Origin: Ruminococcus sp.
GTDB taxonomy: Bacteria > Bacillota > Clostridia > Oscillospirales > Ruminococcaceae
Reading direction: 5' to 3'
NCBI GenBank assembly: GCA_015066745.1
Contig: SVNW01000010.1
Coordinates: 1 to 64,000 of the forward strand
Length of the DNA: 64,000 nt
Within the stretch, counting starts at the first letter, position 1. Each line of letters opens with the position of its first letter. Shown here piece after piece: positions 1 through 9,788 of this stretch. The translations under genes were made by a program, and so were the position numbers. A model generated the notes under the pieces. It worked only from the letters and a program-made list of their open reading frames with translations. It did not search any database and was not told where the DNA came from.

Positions 1-160
1 ATCCTGTACATAATTTTTTAATACATCACTTTTAAAGTCGATCATTTCATGAAGTGATGTAGGAGCGTCCCATTTATCGGGGCTAAAATTTATTACAAGT
101 GTTATGACAGGAATAAGTTTATCATCTAAAATTTTTGGTTACAGTATCGATCGTACTCAT
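1..160 (-). pseudogene. Rpn-family (PD-(D/E)XK, transposase_31-like) remnant, N-terminal end
   Basis: Read on the minus strand from an ATG at 160, with an AGGAGAT ribosome-binding site just upstream, the sequence gives MSTIDTVTKNFR and then a stop. In another frame it continues as DDKLIPVITLVINFSPDKW and SLHEMIDF, running off the window edge. Both pieces match, from family memory, the start and the later core of Rpn-type recombination-promoting nuclease/transposase-like proteins. The roughly 120 residues that normally lie between them are missing, so this is an internally deleted, frameshifted copy. The rest of the gene lies outside the window. Confidence 0.6.
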
Positions 161-677
161 AATATCTCCTTTCTAAGTATAGCACAAAAATAAATGTAAC
201 ACAATATTTATGTATTATTTTACAAGGAATATTATAACATATATAAATTAAAATGTAAATACAAAATTCGATAAATTTCAAAAAAATCTAAAAAAGTTTT
301 TATGATGCATATTTGGTGATTGTATAAAAACCAAAAAAAGCAGTATCCACTCAAACTCATGTGAATACTGCTTTTACTATTATAATTTGCGTTCAGGCTC
401 CCCCCATATATCCTCAGCATACTGTTTGTTCTGTTTGCTTCTGTACATTGCTTATAATATGAGAATAAAGGTAATTGAAATCTTTGTTATTTTAACTTAT
501 GATTAAAAAAGTAAAATTTTAATGATTATAACTATATATTTTATATAGACGATAAAAAATATATTATAAACTAATGAAAGTTTATAAATATATTGAAAAA
601 CACTTATAATTATGATAAAATAACTCTTGGTCTTATATATATATATAAATTTAATTTTGTAAAAAGGAGAAGTGAAT
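161..677. other. AT-rich intergenic region upstream of the RHS gene
   Basis: There is no convincing gene here. On the minus strand, 380-448 could encode a 22-residue peptide (MYRSKQNKQ... ending GEPERKL) directly before the hairpin at 335-375. That looks like the 3' end of a lost gene or a very small ORF. The 62-residue ORF at 232-420 reads through this hairpin and is not credible. The last 150 bases are very AT-rich, with a run of alternating TA at about 635-648, and probably contain the promoter of the RHS gene. Confidence 0.5.
335..375 (-). terminator. Hairpin with T-run, probable minus-strand terminator
   Basis: The arms AAAAAGCAGTATCCAC and GTGAATACTGCTTTT pair with one mismatch. On the minus strand the stem is followed by a run of T. 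It would end transcription coming from around 448. Confidence 0.6.
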
Positions 678-3600
678 TTGAAAAAGAGTAAAAGAATTCT
701 TTCAGGAACAATTGCAGCGTTGTTTACGTTTCAGATGTTAGTTTCAAGTGATGGAATGACGCCTGGAATTTTACACGCTCAGACAATCAATGACATCACT
801 CAGGGGATGTTGTTTAATGTTCAGAAACGCATACTTGCTAATGAGTATGAAGCAACTGTCGAAAATCTTGGTGAAATCGAGTATTTTGAAGACAGTGACC
901 CGGTTGTTTATACAACAGAAATAGCAACCGAAGAAGAAACAGAGGAAGTTCTGCAGTATCCCGAAACACTGACAATAACGGGATATATAAGCAAAGGTGA
1001 AGTTCCGGGACACACTGCAACAGATAATACGCCGATTAAAATACTGGTTTATGATGGTGAGTGGAATCTTCTTGAAGAGTATATTGCCGAAAATAATCAG
1101 GGCTATGAAATCACAACAAATGTAAGTGATGTTGTAAACATCAAGTTTGAGTGTGACGGATATCTTCCGATGTATCTTCGTGAATTCGGAACAGGTGCTT
1201 ATCTGCTTGGCTCAGGTGAATCAGAAGATACAATAACTCTTATACCCGGTGATACGAAGTATAATAAAGATACAGAAAACAGTTGGAGCGATGACAGACT
1301 TGATGAAAATGATGCATTGTTTGTGGAAAGCTGTCTTGGTGCAAAGTTGTTTGAATCAACTGATTTTAACTTTACTATGGATCTTGATGATGATGGTCTT
1401 ATCACTCAGGAAGAACTTGATAGTTTTTGTGAGTTATACAACAATGATTTAAATGTAGATGTTTCATCTGTAAATCAGTATGATGTAAATGATGACGGAG
1501 TAATAAATACTTATGACTATTCATTGCTTGAAAGAGCTGTGTACAAAGAAGAAGACAATGAAATTGTAAATGTTTCTGATTTTACAGGTGACGGATATTT
1601 TACAGGTGATGACCTTGAACCATATCTGAATTTCATGTATAGTTCTGATGAAGTTTATCTGTACAATCATGATATAAATCATGACGGAATACTTAATAAT
1701 GATGACTACATACCTGATTTGATAGATTATTATGCATCACTCAGACTGTCATCTGAAAATTATTTTTCGTACATGGATAAAAACGCTAACTATGAAATTG
1801 ATGAAAGTGATCTTGAATGGTTTAAGGTTGCTTTTGAACAGAATGGTTTTTGTGATTCATACAAAAGAACTATTACCATGTTTGACAATGGTTACTTTAA
1901 AAGAAACCTTGACTTGTATGACACAAACCTTGATCTTAACGGATGTGCGTTACACGTTGACGGAGATATGAACTTCCATACTCAGAAACAGAAATTCTGG
2001 GAAGACGGAAACGGAGCATATCTCAATATAAACGGCGGATATCTTGAAATAGAAAACTGTTTCAGATTCAGAACAACTACACCTGACGGATGGAATGAAG
2101 GTGTGACACCCGGACAGGAAATGAACCTCAACAATGGTGGTGTTGTGATAAACGGTCAGTTCGATTTCGGACAGCCGGGATGTTATGATACTATCATTAT
2201 GGATGATCCGGACGATACTCTTATTGTAAACGGCGACTGGAGATACGTAACAGCTACCGACATGGAGGGAAAATGGGTATCCGGTATAATATATTTTCTG
2301 GGAAAAGAATGGACAGTAAATGAGAAGTCCGGCGACAAGAGTATTTATTCGAGCGGAGAACATCAGATATATTTTTTCAATCCGGAAGGATTACAGACTA
2401 TCTTATGGGACAACCCGAATGAATATATAACAGATGATGGTTTTTCGCCCAAAGGAAGAAGATTTAACTTCGACTACGTAGATGAAGAAGGTAACTGTCT
2501 CGGTGTTATACTTCCCTATGGATTTTCTTCGGATCTTTACTGGTTCAGACCATGGTTTAAGATAAATGAAGAAGACTATACTCTGTACAGAGAAGGCTGG
2601 GATATCGGTGACGGTGTTCATGCAGCTACAGGAAACTTCAACAAGAGTTTTATGGACTATAGTGTTGTATCACCGGGTATAACAACTGATTTTGTAAGAA
2701 CATATAACTCTACAAGTACAGAAGAAGGTTCTTTTGGTGAAGGATGGGACTTTAACCTTGATGTAAGCCGTATAAATGCATATGATTACAACGGATATTA
2801 TCAGGTGGTGCTTCCCGATGGTTCAAATACAACTTTTGAACTTAAAGCAAATGGCGAATTCAAGTGTCTTAACGCCCACAGCAAACTCGAAAGAAAATCC
2901 TGCGGTAACGGAAAGTACGAATACACACTTACCAATTCAATGCAGGACAAATATCATTTTAACGTTGACGGCGAACTTGATAAGATTACCGATGCCAAAG
3001 GAAATGTTCTTGAAATATCACCTATGGAAGACGGAAAAAGAACTGTAACAGACTCTATAGGCAGAAAATATATCATATATTACAGTGATGATACCAAGCA
3101 CAGAAGAATAACCAAAATAGAAGACGTTGTATCTCAGAAAGTAATAGAGTATGAATATGACGCAGATAACAGACTTATTTCCGCATCAAACCCCAAAGGC
3201 GGAAAAGAGCATTATCGTTATGACGAAAACGGAAAACTGTGCGAGATATTAAATGCCTTCAATGAAACTACCTGTACAGTATCATATGCCGATGCAGGAA
3301 AAGTAGATTATCTTATAAACGAAGCAGGATTAAAACAGGTATACACATATTCTCCCGATAACAGGCAAACCGGACTTAAAGAATATGACGGTGACAGACT
3401 GATCAAGACAGTAACATATGAGTATGACAATCAGTATGCAATTGTAGGTAATACTGTACAAGCCGATAATATTCAGTACACTGACAGAACTTCATACAAT
3501 CAGGTAGACGGTAAAAACCGATATGATGAAGTTGAAAGAACAGTTGACGCTGCCGGAACAACTACAAGATATGAATATGATGACAGAGGAAACGCAATAA

Positions 3601-6600
3601 AGGTCATAAATCATGATGATTCATATACGCTTACAAGATACAACGAAAATAATATGCCTGTTGTAGAAGTAAACGAAACCAAATATGTTACTATATATGA
3701 ATATGATGATGCCGGAATAAATGTAAAAAAGGAATATGTAAGCTTCTATCCGGTAAATAACGCTGATGACATAGCCAAAAATGATTTTGATCTCAGCATA
3801 CTTGATTATACAGACTATGCAATGACTGTATATGAATATTGCGATATTCACACAGATAACGGAACAGATGTAATAGGTCTGGTAAGAAGTATAACCGACC
3901 CTGAAGGCAATACCACAATAAATTCATATAACGATAAGGCACTTCTTGAAAAACAGGCTCTTACCGACAAAAACGGAAATATTGTTCATGAAATACTTTA
4001 TACATACAACAAGGATCTACAGGTAACAAGAGCAGAAGAAAGTGTAGATCTTGAAAAAGGTATCTACTCTGTAACCGAATATGAATATGATGAACTTAAC
4101 AACATCACAGTTGTAAGAGATTACGGTACATCCGATACACCATACGAAGCATATGTTGAGTATGACGTTTTAGGACGAAAAACAGCAGAATATCAGCCAA
4201 AATATTCAGCTGACAAGAGTGTAAAGACTACATACACATACACAAGTGCGAACTATCCGGAAACAATAACAGATGCACTTGGAAATACAACAAGTTATGA
4301 ATATGATGTATACGGAAATGCAGTAACTGTAGTAAATCCTGACGGAAGTATAAATTCAAGTGAATACGATGCCTTCGGAAGAGAAATTGCTTCATATTTT
4401 GCAGAAAGTGCAGGAAGTACAAAGCAGATACTTGCAAAATACAAGTACGAATACACATGGGAAAGAAACGATATCTACACATCACTTGATGAATATGAAA
4501 CAAAATATTTCCCTGGCTTAAAAGAAACAGCGATATCATATATCACAGCCGACAAACAGGTAACAACAGAAACACAGCAGGATTTCAGAGGAAATACGCT
4601 GTATGAAAAGATAAACGGAAAATTAAAGAGAAGCAGTTCATATTACAAAGACGGAAGCCTTGCACGTCAGACAGACGCACTCGGAAACACAACAAAGTAC
4701 GAATACGGCTATCTCGGATTGCTCGAAAAAACATATGTTCCTTTTAACAAAGACGCAGAAGGAACTGTAAAATATGTTGTTTCCGAAAATGAATATGACA
4801 AAAACGGAAATGTAATAAAGAGCATTTATCCGGTGCAGGAGCAGGACAGTAAAAATGCAGAGTACAGAATAAGCAAAAATGAATACGATGCAGCCGGAAA
4901 CCTGATAAAGACAACTCTTGCAAATTCTGAAAACGGCAAAGAAAACATTACAAAGTACGAGTACAATAACATAGGAAATGTAATAAAGATGCACACAGGA
5001 CTTTCATCCGAAAGTGATGATGAATATCTTCTTACAGAATATTTCTATGACGAACACCAGCGACTCATAAAAACTTCCGACAGCACAGGATATGTTTCAG
5101 GAGAAACAGAGTATGACGCAAACGGAAATGTTATACGTTCTGAGGATGCAAACGGAAATGAAACAACTACGGAATATGACGTACTCGACAGAGTAGTAAA
5201 AACTGTAACAGTACATCCGGAAGATGCTGAAAAGAATGTAACAAGCACATACAAGTATGATGTAATGGGACGTATCACAACAGCTACTGTAAATGGTGTA
5301 ACCACAGCATACAAGTATGACAAACTCGGAAGAGTAATTTCCGAAAGCGAATACGGCAAAGACAATTCCACATTCAAGGGATATTTTTATGAAGGTATAT
5401 CAAGTTATATATCAAGGCACGTAACAGGTATAGAAAACCTTCTCATATATTCGGATATGACATACGAATATGATGATGAAATGCGTGTAATAAAGATAAG
5501 CGAAGCAGAAAAAGAAACAGTATCCTACGAATATGACGCAAACGGAAACAAGGCAAAAGAAAAGCTTGCAAACGGAGTAGAAACAAGCTATACATATAAC
5601 TGTGCAGATGCAATAACCGAAATCGTAAGCACAAAGAACAACGAAAAAGTATCATCATACAGTTACACATATTATACAGACGGTTCAGAGGCTTGCAAAG
5701 TAAGCGAAGAAAATGGTATAATAGAGACAGTCCGCTACGATTACAACGAATTCGGACAGCTCTCAACCGAAGAAAGAACAGTCGGAAGTCTTACAGACAA
5801 ATACACATACACCTATGACGATTACGGAAACCGTACAAAAATGACGGCAACCGGAACAGAAGTATTTACTACTGTATACAACTACAACAACAAATCAGGT
5901 AAATACACTTCCCTGCTCCAGAGCGAAAGCAAAAAGTTTATAAACGAACACACAGGCAAGGAAGAAACAAGCATAACGGCGTATGAGTATGACAAAAACG
6001 GAAGTCAGCTTGTAAAGACAAACAACGAGAAAACAGAACGCAACACTTACGACAGTACAGGACAGCTTATATCTTACACAGACGGAGAAACAACAGCAAG
6101 TTACACGTATGATGTAAACGGTCTTAGAAAAAGCAAAACTGTAGACGGTGAAACTATTACACATATCTGGAACGGAAACGGACAGATAATAGCAGACGTA
6201 ACCGAAGGTAAATACTATCAGGCAGACTGCTATGTTCAAAGCACAGGTATCACAGCAAAGTACAGCTTTACAAACGGAAGAAAGACAGCATATGAGTATT
6301 ATCTGAAAAATGCACACGGAGATGTAGTAGGAATAACAGATGATACGGGAGCAGTAAAGAAGATTTACAGATATGATGCTTTCGGTGTTGAAAAGAACAA
6401 AGACGAAAGCGATACAAATGCATTCAGATACTGCGGAGAATATTACGACAAAGAATCGGATACGATTTATCTGAGAGCGAGATATTATTCACCGACAACA
6501 GGAAGATTTATAAGCCGAGACAGCGATCCCGGAACATCAGCAGATCCGCTTAGTCTTAACTTGTATACATACTGTCATAACAATCCGGTACTTTATACTG

Positions 6601-7880
6601 ATCCGAGTGGGCATGGTGTATTCAGCAAAATCGGAAGCGGTATAAAAAAAGCAGCCAAAGCAGTAAAGAACTGGGCAAATGACCGAGTAGACGACTGGAA
6701 GACCGGAATAGTAATGCTCAAAGAAAGTGGCGGAGCAGGAGAAGTATTTGCAAGCTACAGTGAAGGTGTAGTAGATTCTCTTGGTTCTACCATAAGTGCG
6801 GTAAGACATCCGGTACAAACTGCGAAAGAGATTGGTGCAGGGTTTAAAGCAATAGCAAGTGACCCGACAGGAGCAGCTTCACAATTTGCGGCTTCTGTAA
6901 AAAGTACGATTTCAGATGTAGGTAAAGGCGATTATAACAGCGTTGCATATATGCTTGGCGGTTTATCTGTAGATGTGGTAAGCGGTGTAGCAGGAAATGC
7001 AGCCGGTCGTGTAGCAAAAGATGTAGCAAGCGGTGCAGCAGCGAAACTGGCAACATCAAAAATCGGTAACAAAGTAAGTTCTGCAAAATGTACCATACTC
7101 AATAATGGCTGTTTCGTTGCAGGAACACTCGTACTGACGATAGACGGTCATAAGCCTATAGAAACTATAGAATCCGGGGATTTTGTACTGTCATCCGATC
7201 CTGAAACAGGAGAAGTAACGTACAAAGAAGTGTTACAGACATATGTGTTTATCAAGGATGCACTTGTGTATGTGACGATTAACGGAGAAGTTATAGAAAC
7301 AACAAAAGAACATCCATTCTGGATTGAAGGACAGGGCTGGACAAAGGCTAAGTTCCTAAATACTGGTGATGTGCTTCGTGATGCTGATGGTAACAACATT
7401 ACTATCGACAATGTTGATATTGTTCCACTTCCTGAAAATCAGTACATTATTGTTTATAACCTTGAGGTTGCCGATTATCATACTTATTATGTGTCGGAAT
7501 CAAATATTTTGGTGCATAATACCTGCTATGATGATATTAAGTGGAAAGGATTTAGTTCAAGTAAAAAGGATGGTTTAAGCGGTTTACAACGTCATTATCA
7601 AAAACATGTTGTTAATAATGGTGAATTTGGAGGAGTGACAAAATTAAGCCAAAACCAGTATTTGAGTAAGGCAAGAGAATTTGCAAGGAACACTAGTCAA
7701 GAACTGCAACGTACAAAAGTTGGCAATTTCTATATAAAATATGATCCTAACTCACGATACACTTTCATTGGACATATTAAAAAAAGAGAAATTCGGACAT
7801 TCTATCAAGCAGATCTATCTATTGCAGCCGACCCTTTTAGTGCTGCAATAGAGTATGCTAAGGGTTTGATCAATGAATGA
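678..7880 (+). CDS. Secreted RHS/YD-repeat polymorphic toxin with EF-hand-like region, HINT domain and C-terminal nuclease-like tip
   Basis: This giant secreted protein (about 2,400 aa) probably delivers a C-terminal toxin to neighbouring cells. The ORF track starts at a GTG (672), but the GGAGA site lies only two bases before it. The TTG at 678 (MKKSKRILSG) has about 7 nt spacing and is preferred. Using track numbering, a signal peptide ends near residue 37 (LHAQT). Five acidic calcium-loop-like segments such as DLDDDGLITQEEL and DVNDDGVINTYDY span about 230-385 and resemble dockerin/EF-hand loops. Dozens of YD repeats (EYDANGN type) follow. The RHS core reads RYDAFGVE, LRARYYSPTTGRFISRD and NPVLYTDPSGH (ends about 1980). 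A HINT autoprotease runs from GCFVAGTLV (2146) to VHNTC (about 2283). The last ~119 residues are the toxin. RHYQKHV, a Tyr/Lys-rich middle and a closing IRTFYQAD resemble BECR-fold RNase toxins, but this is inference. Self-cleavage at the HINT Asn is expected from the family. Confidence 0.88.
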   Translation: MKKSKRILSGTIAALFTFQMLVSSDGMTPGILHAQTINDITQGMLFNVQKRILANEYEATVENLGEIEYFEDSDPVVYTTEIATEEETEEVLQYPETLTITGYISKGEVPGHTATDNTPIKILVYDGEWNLLEEYIAENNQGYEITTNVSDVVNIKFECDGYLPMYLREFGTGAYLLGSGESEDTITLIPGDTKYNKDTENSWSDDRLDENDALFVESCLGAKLFESTDFNFTMDLDDDGLITQEELDSFCELYNNDLNVDVSSVNQYDVNDDGVINTYDYSLLERAVYKEEDNEIVNVSDFTGDGYFTGDDLEPYLNFMYSSDEVYLYNHDINHDGILNNDDYIPDLIDYYASLRLSSENYFSYMDKNANYEIDESDLEWFKVAFEQNGFCDSYKRTITMFDNGYFKRNLDLYDTNLDLNGCALHVDGDMNFHTQKQKFWEDGNGAYLNINGGYLEIENCFRFRTTTPDGWNEGVTPGQEMNLNNGGVVINGQFDFGQPGCYDTIIMDDPDDTLIVNGDWRYVTATDMEGKWVSGIIYFLGKEWTVNEKSGDKSIYSSGEHQIYFFNPEGLQTILWDNPNEYITDDGFSPKGRRFNFDYVDEEGNCLGVILPYGFSSDLYWFRPWFKINEEDYTLYREGWDIGDGVHAATGNFNKSFMDYSVVSPGITTDFVRTYNSTSTEEGSFGEGWDFNLDVSRINAYDYNGYYQVVLPDGSNTTFELKANGEFKCLNAHSKLERKSCGNGKYEYTLTNSMQDKYHFNVDGELDKITDAKGNVLEISPMEDGKRTVTDSIGRKYIIYYSDDTKHRRITKIEDVVSQKVIEYEYDADNRLISASNPKGGKEHYRYDENGKLCEILNAFNETTCTVSYADAGKVDYLINEAGLKQVYTYSPDNRQTGLKEYDGDRLIKTVTYEYDNQYAIVGNTVQADNIQYTDRTSYNQVDGKNRYDEVERTVDAAGTTTRYEYDDRGNAIKVINHDDSYTLTRYNENNMPVVEVNETKYVTIYEYDDAGINVKKEYVSFYPVNNADDIAKNDFDLSILDYTDYAMTVYEYCDIHTDNGTDVIGLVRSITDPEGNTTINSYNDKALLEKQALTDKNGNIVHEILYTYNKDLQVTRAEESVDLEKGIYSVTEYEYDELNNITVVRDYGTSDTPYEAYVEYDVLGRKTAEYQPKYSADKSVKTTYTYTSANYPETITDALGNTTSYEYDVYGNAVTVVNPDGSINSSEYDAFGREIASYFAESAGSTKQILAKYKYEYTWERNDIYTSLDEYETKYFPGLKETAISYITADKQVTTETQQDFRGNTLYEKINGKLKRSSSYYKDGSLARQTDALGNTTKYEYGYLGLLEKTYVPFNKDAEGTVKYVVSENEYDKNGNVIKSIYPVQEQDSKNAEYRISKNEYDAAGNLIKTTLANSENGKENITKYEYNNIGNVIKMHTGLSSESDDEYLLTEYFYDEHQRLIKTSDSTGYVSGETEYDANGNVIRSEDANGNETTTEYDVLDRVVKTVTVHPEDAEKNVTSTYKYDVMGRITTATVNGVTTAYKYDKLGRVISESEYGKDNSTFKGYFYEGISSYISRHVTGIENLLIYSDMTYEYDDEMRVIKISEAEKETVSYEYDANGNKAKEKLANGVETSYTYNCADAITEIVSTKNNEKVSSYSYTYYTDGSEACKVSEENGIIETVRYDYNEFGQLSTEERTVGSLTDKYTYTYDDYGNRTKMTATGTEVFTTVYNYNNKSGKYTSLLQSESKKFINEHTGKEETSITAYEYDKNGSQLVKTNNEKTERNTYDSTGQLISYTDGETTASYTYDVNGLRKSKTVDGETITHIWNGNGQIIADVTEGKYYQADCYVQSTGITAKYSFTNGRKTAYEYYLKNAHGDVVGITDDTGAVKKIYRYDAFGVEKNKDESDTNAFRYCGEYYDKESDTIYLRARYYSPTTGRFISRDSDPGTSADPLSLNLYTYCHNNPVLYTDPSGHGVFSKIGSGIKKAAKAVKNWANDRVDDWKTGIVMLKESGGAGEVFASYSEGVVDSLGSTISAVRHPVQTAKEIGAGFKAIASDPTGAASQFAASVKSTISDVGKGDYNSVAYMLGGLSVDVVSGVAGNAAGRVAKDVASGAAAKLATSKIGNKVSSAKCTILNNGCFVAGTLVLTIDGHKPIETIESGDFVLSSDPETGEVTYKEVLQTYVFIKDALVYVTINGEVIETTKEHPFWIEGQGWTKAKFLNTGDVLRDADGNNITIDNVDIVPLPENQYIIVYNLEVADYHTYYVSESNILVHNTCYDDIKWKGFSSSKKDGLSGLQRHYQKHVVNNGEFGGVTKLSQNQYLSKAREFARNTSQELQRTKVGNFYIKYDPNSRYTFIGHIKKREIRTFYQADLSIAADPFSAAIEYAKGLINE
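5880..6914 (+). repeat. RHS-core segment duplicated at 8754-9788
   Basis: This 1,035-bp segment recurs at a constant offset of 2,874 bp with only scattered substitutions and no visible indel. It covers the last YD repeats, the RHS core and the start of the linker before the HINT domain. Confidence 0.95.
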
Positions 7881-8400
7881 ATATGCTAAAGCAAGAAAGG
7901 CAATTATATCAGAATTAGTAGAGTTCAAACTCACTCATTTAGATATTGACACCAAGGATCTATTAATAAATAATAATTGGGGACTGACGTTAGATGAATT
8001 TGATCAATGCGAGTACCCTCTCGAATTAAAAGAAGAACTATTAAACGAATATTCTCCGAAGCATGAAATTACATCCGATTTCTACGATCCATTGATAAGA
8101 GCAGTTATCAGTGTCGAGCTAAACGAATACACAAATTCCGAACTGGAACGCTTATACTACAAGTTATTTGGATATAGCGTAGATGTTAAAGGAGAAGAAA
8201 AAAATACGCGTTTGTATAATTGCCCATGTTGTCATAATAGTACATTGGATGAACGAGGTCAATATTATATTTGTCCAATTTGTGATTGGGAAGACGATGG
8301 ACTTGACTATGATCATATTAGTCATTGTAATGGTATGCGATTAAGTATCGCACAAAAAAAATTCAAAGAGTATGGTAGTATATACTATGAAGAAGATTGA
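7873..8400 (+). CDS. CPCC zinc-ribbon protein, predicted immunity protein for the RHS toxin
   Basis: This 175-residue protein starts 8 bp before the end of the RHS toxin gene (ATGAATGA), so the two are probably translationally coupled. That layout is typical of toxin-immunity pairs. The N-terminal ~110 residues are acidic and helical, with an INNNWGL motif and EFDQCEYP. The C-terminal ~60 residues hold a cysteine-rich ribbon (NCPCC...ICPICDWEDDG...HCNGM) matching the CPCC family. The role as cognate antitoxin is inferred from position, the acidic character and the presence of a paralogue at 11510-12037 in an immunity array. There is no signal peptide, so it acts in the cytoplasm. Confidence 0.8.
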   Translation: MNEYAKARKAIISELVEFKLTHLDIDTKDLLINNNWGLTLDEFDQCEYPLELKEELLNEYSPKHEITSDFYDPLIRAVISVELNEYTNSELERLYYKLFGYSVDVKGEEKNTRLYNCPCCHNSTLDERGQYYICPICDWEDDGLDYDHISHCNGMRLSIAQKKFKEYGSIYYEED

Positions 8401-8692
8401 ATAATTGCACATATAATGAATTTGTCCATAGCCTAATGGCGCACTCAAAAACCTTTCCATATAAGTCTAATTCAGCATTGTGGAGCATACCACAATAAGC
8501 AGATACCCAAACGGAACTGAACACTTAACAGCAAGCTCTCAGAAACGCTCTGTAAGCGTTTCTGAGGGCTTTTCTTTTTCGGCAGTTAGTTTTCAGGTAA
8601 GCGATACGTTTAACCACGACTTCCACGAAGCACGAAATTATGCTATACTTGTGATACAAAAATAATTCAAGTATAGAAATGGAGCAGATCAT
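8401..8692. other. Non-coding junction with terminator and possible IS66 end
   Basis: No gene is supported here. The region contains a strong terminator (8538-8580) and two GTAAGCG motifs (8552 and 8597) like the terminal GTAAGCG of IS66-family elements. A possible leader of an IS66 tnpA remnant follows. The 61-aa ORF at 8480-8665 reads through the hairpin and has no recognisable family. Confidence 0.5.
8538..8580 (+). terminator. Rho-independent terminator after the toxin-immunity pair
   Basis: A perfect 12-bp stem, CTCAGAAACGCT / AGCGTTTCTGAG, with a 5-nt loop is followed by GGCTTTTCTTTTT. Confidence 0.85.
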
Positions 8693-8753
8693 ATGGAAAA
8701 TAAGATCCCTGAAGAATGGACAGAAATGGTGAGAAGTCAGGAGTGCAGTGGGA
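8693..8753 (+). pseudogene. IS66-family TnpA-like N-terminal remnant
   Basis: After GGAGCAG, an ATG at 8693 opens MENKIPEEWTEMVRSQECSG. From memory this matches the first residues of IS66 accessory protein TnpA, which normally continues LTIxEWCRxN. The reading is cut after about 20 residues, where the copied RHS sequence begins (8754). The junction suggests that an IS66-like element, or recombination at one, brought the downstream cassette here. The match is short, so confidence is moderate. Confidence 0.5.
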
Positions 8754-9788
8754 AACTACAACAACAAATCAGGTGAATACACTTCCCTGCTCCAGAGCGA
8801 AAGCAAAAAGTTCATAAACGAACACACAGGCAAGGAAGAAACAAGCATAACAGCGTATGAGTATGACAAAAACGGAAGTCAGCTTGTAAAGACAAACAAC
8901 GAGAAAACAGAACGCAACACCTACGACAGTACAGGACAGCTTATATCTTACACAGACGGAGAAACCACAGCAAGTTACACGTATGATGTAAACGGTCTTA
9001 GAAAAAGCAAAACTGTAGACGGTGAAACTATTACACACATCTGGAACGGAAACGGACAGATAATAGCAGACGTAACCGAAGGTAAATACTATCAGGCAGA
9101 CTGTTATGTTCAAAGCACGGGTATCACAGCAAAGTACAGCTTTACAAACGGAAGAAAGACAGCATATGAGTATTATCTGAAAAATGCACACGGAGATGTA
9201 GTAGGAATAACAGATGATACGGGAGCAGTAAAGAAGATTTACAGATATGATGCTTTCGGTGTTGAAAAGAACAAAGACGAAAGCGATACAAATGCATTCA
9301 GATACTGCGGAGAATATTACGACAAAGAATCGGATACGATTTATCTGAGAGCGAGATATTATTCACCGACAACAGGAAGATTTATAAGCCGAGACAGCGA
9401 TCCCGGAACATCAGCAGATCCGCTTAGTCTTAACTTGTATACATACTGTCATAACAATCCGGTACTTTATACTGATCCGAGTGGGCATGGTGTATTCAGC
9501 AAAATCGGAAGCGGTATAAAAAAAGCAGCCAAAGCAGTAAAGAACTGGGCAAATGACCGAGTAGACGACTGGAAGACCGGAATAGTAATGCTCAAAGAAA
9601 GTGGCGGAGCAGGAGAAGTATTTGCAAGCTACAGTGAAGGTGTAGTAGATTCTCTTGGTTCTACTATAAGTGCAGTAAGGCATCCGGTACAAACTGCAAA
9701 AGAGATTGGTGCAGGGTTTAAAGCAATAGCAAGTGACCCGACAGGAGCAGCTTCACAGTTTGCGGCTTCTGTAAAAAGTACGATTTCA
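8754..9788 (+). repeat. Second copy of the RHS-core segment (5880-6914)
   Basis: This is the displaced copy of the RHS core, without signal peptide or N-terminal region. It is bounded on the left by the IS66-like fragment. On the right there is an abrupt jump into the middle of a HINT domain, in a different frame. Confidence 0.95.

Noticed and set aside
232-420. 62-aa minus-strand ORF
   Set aside because: It crosses the terminator hairpin at 335-375 and becomes an AT-rich composition shadow.
8480-8665. 61-aa plus-strand ORF
   Set aside because: It reads through a perfect terminator hairpin and has no recognisable family or ribosome-binding site.
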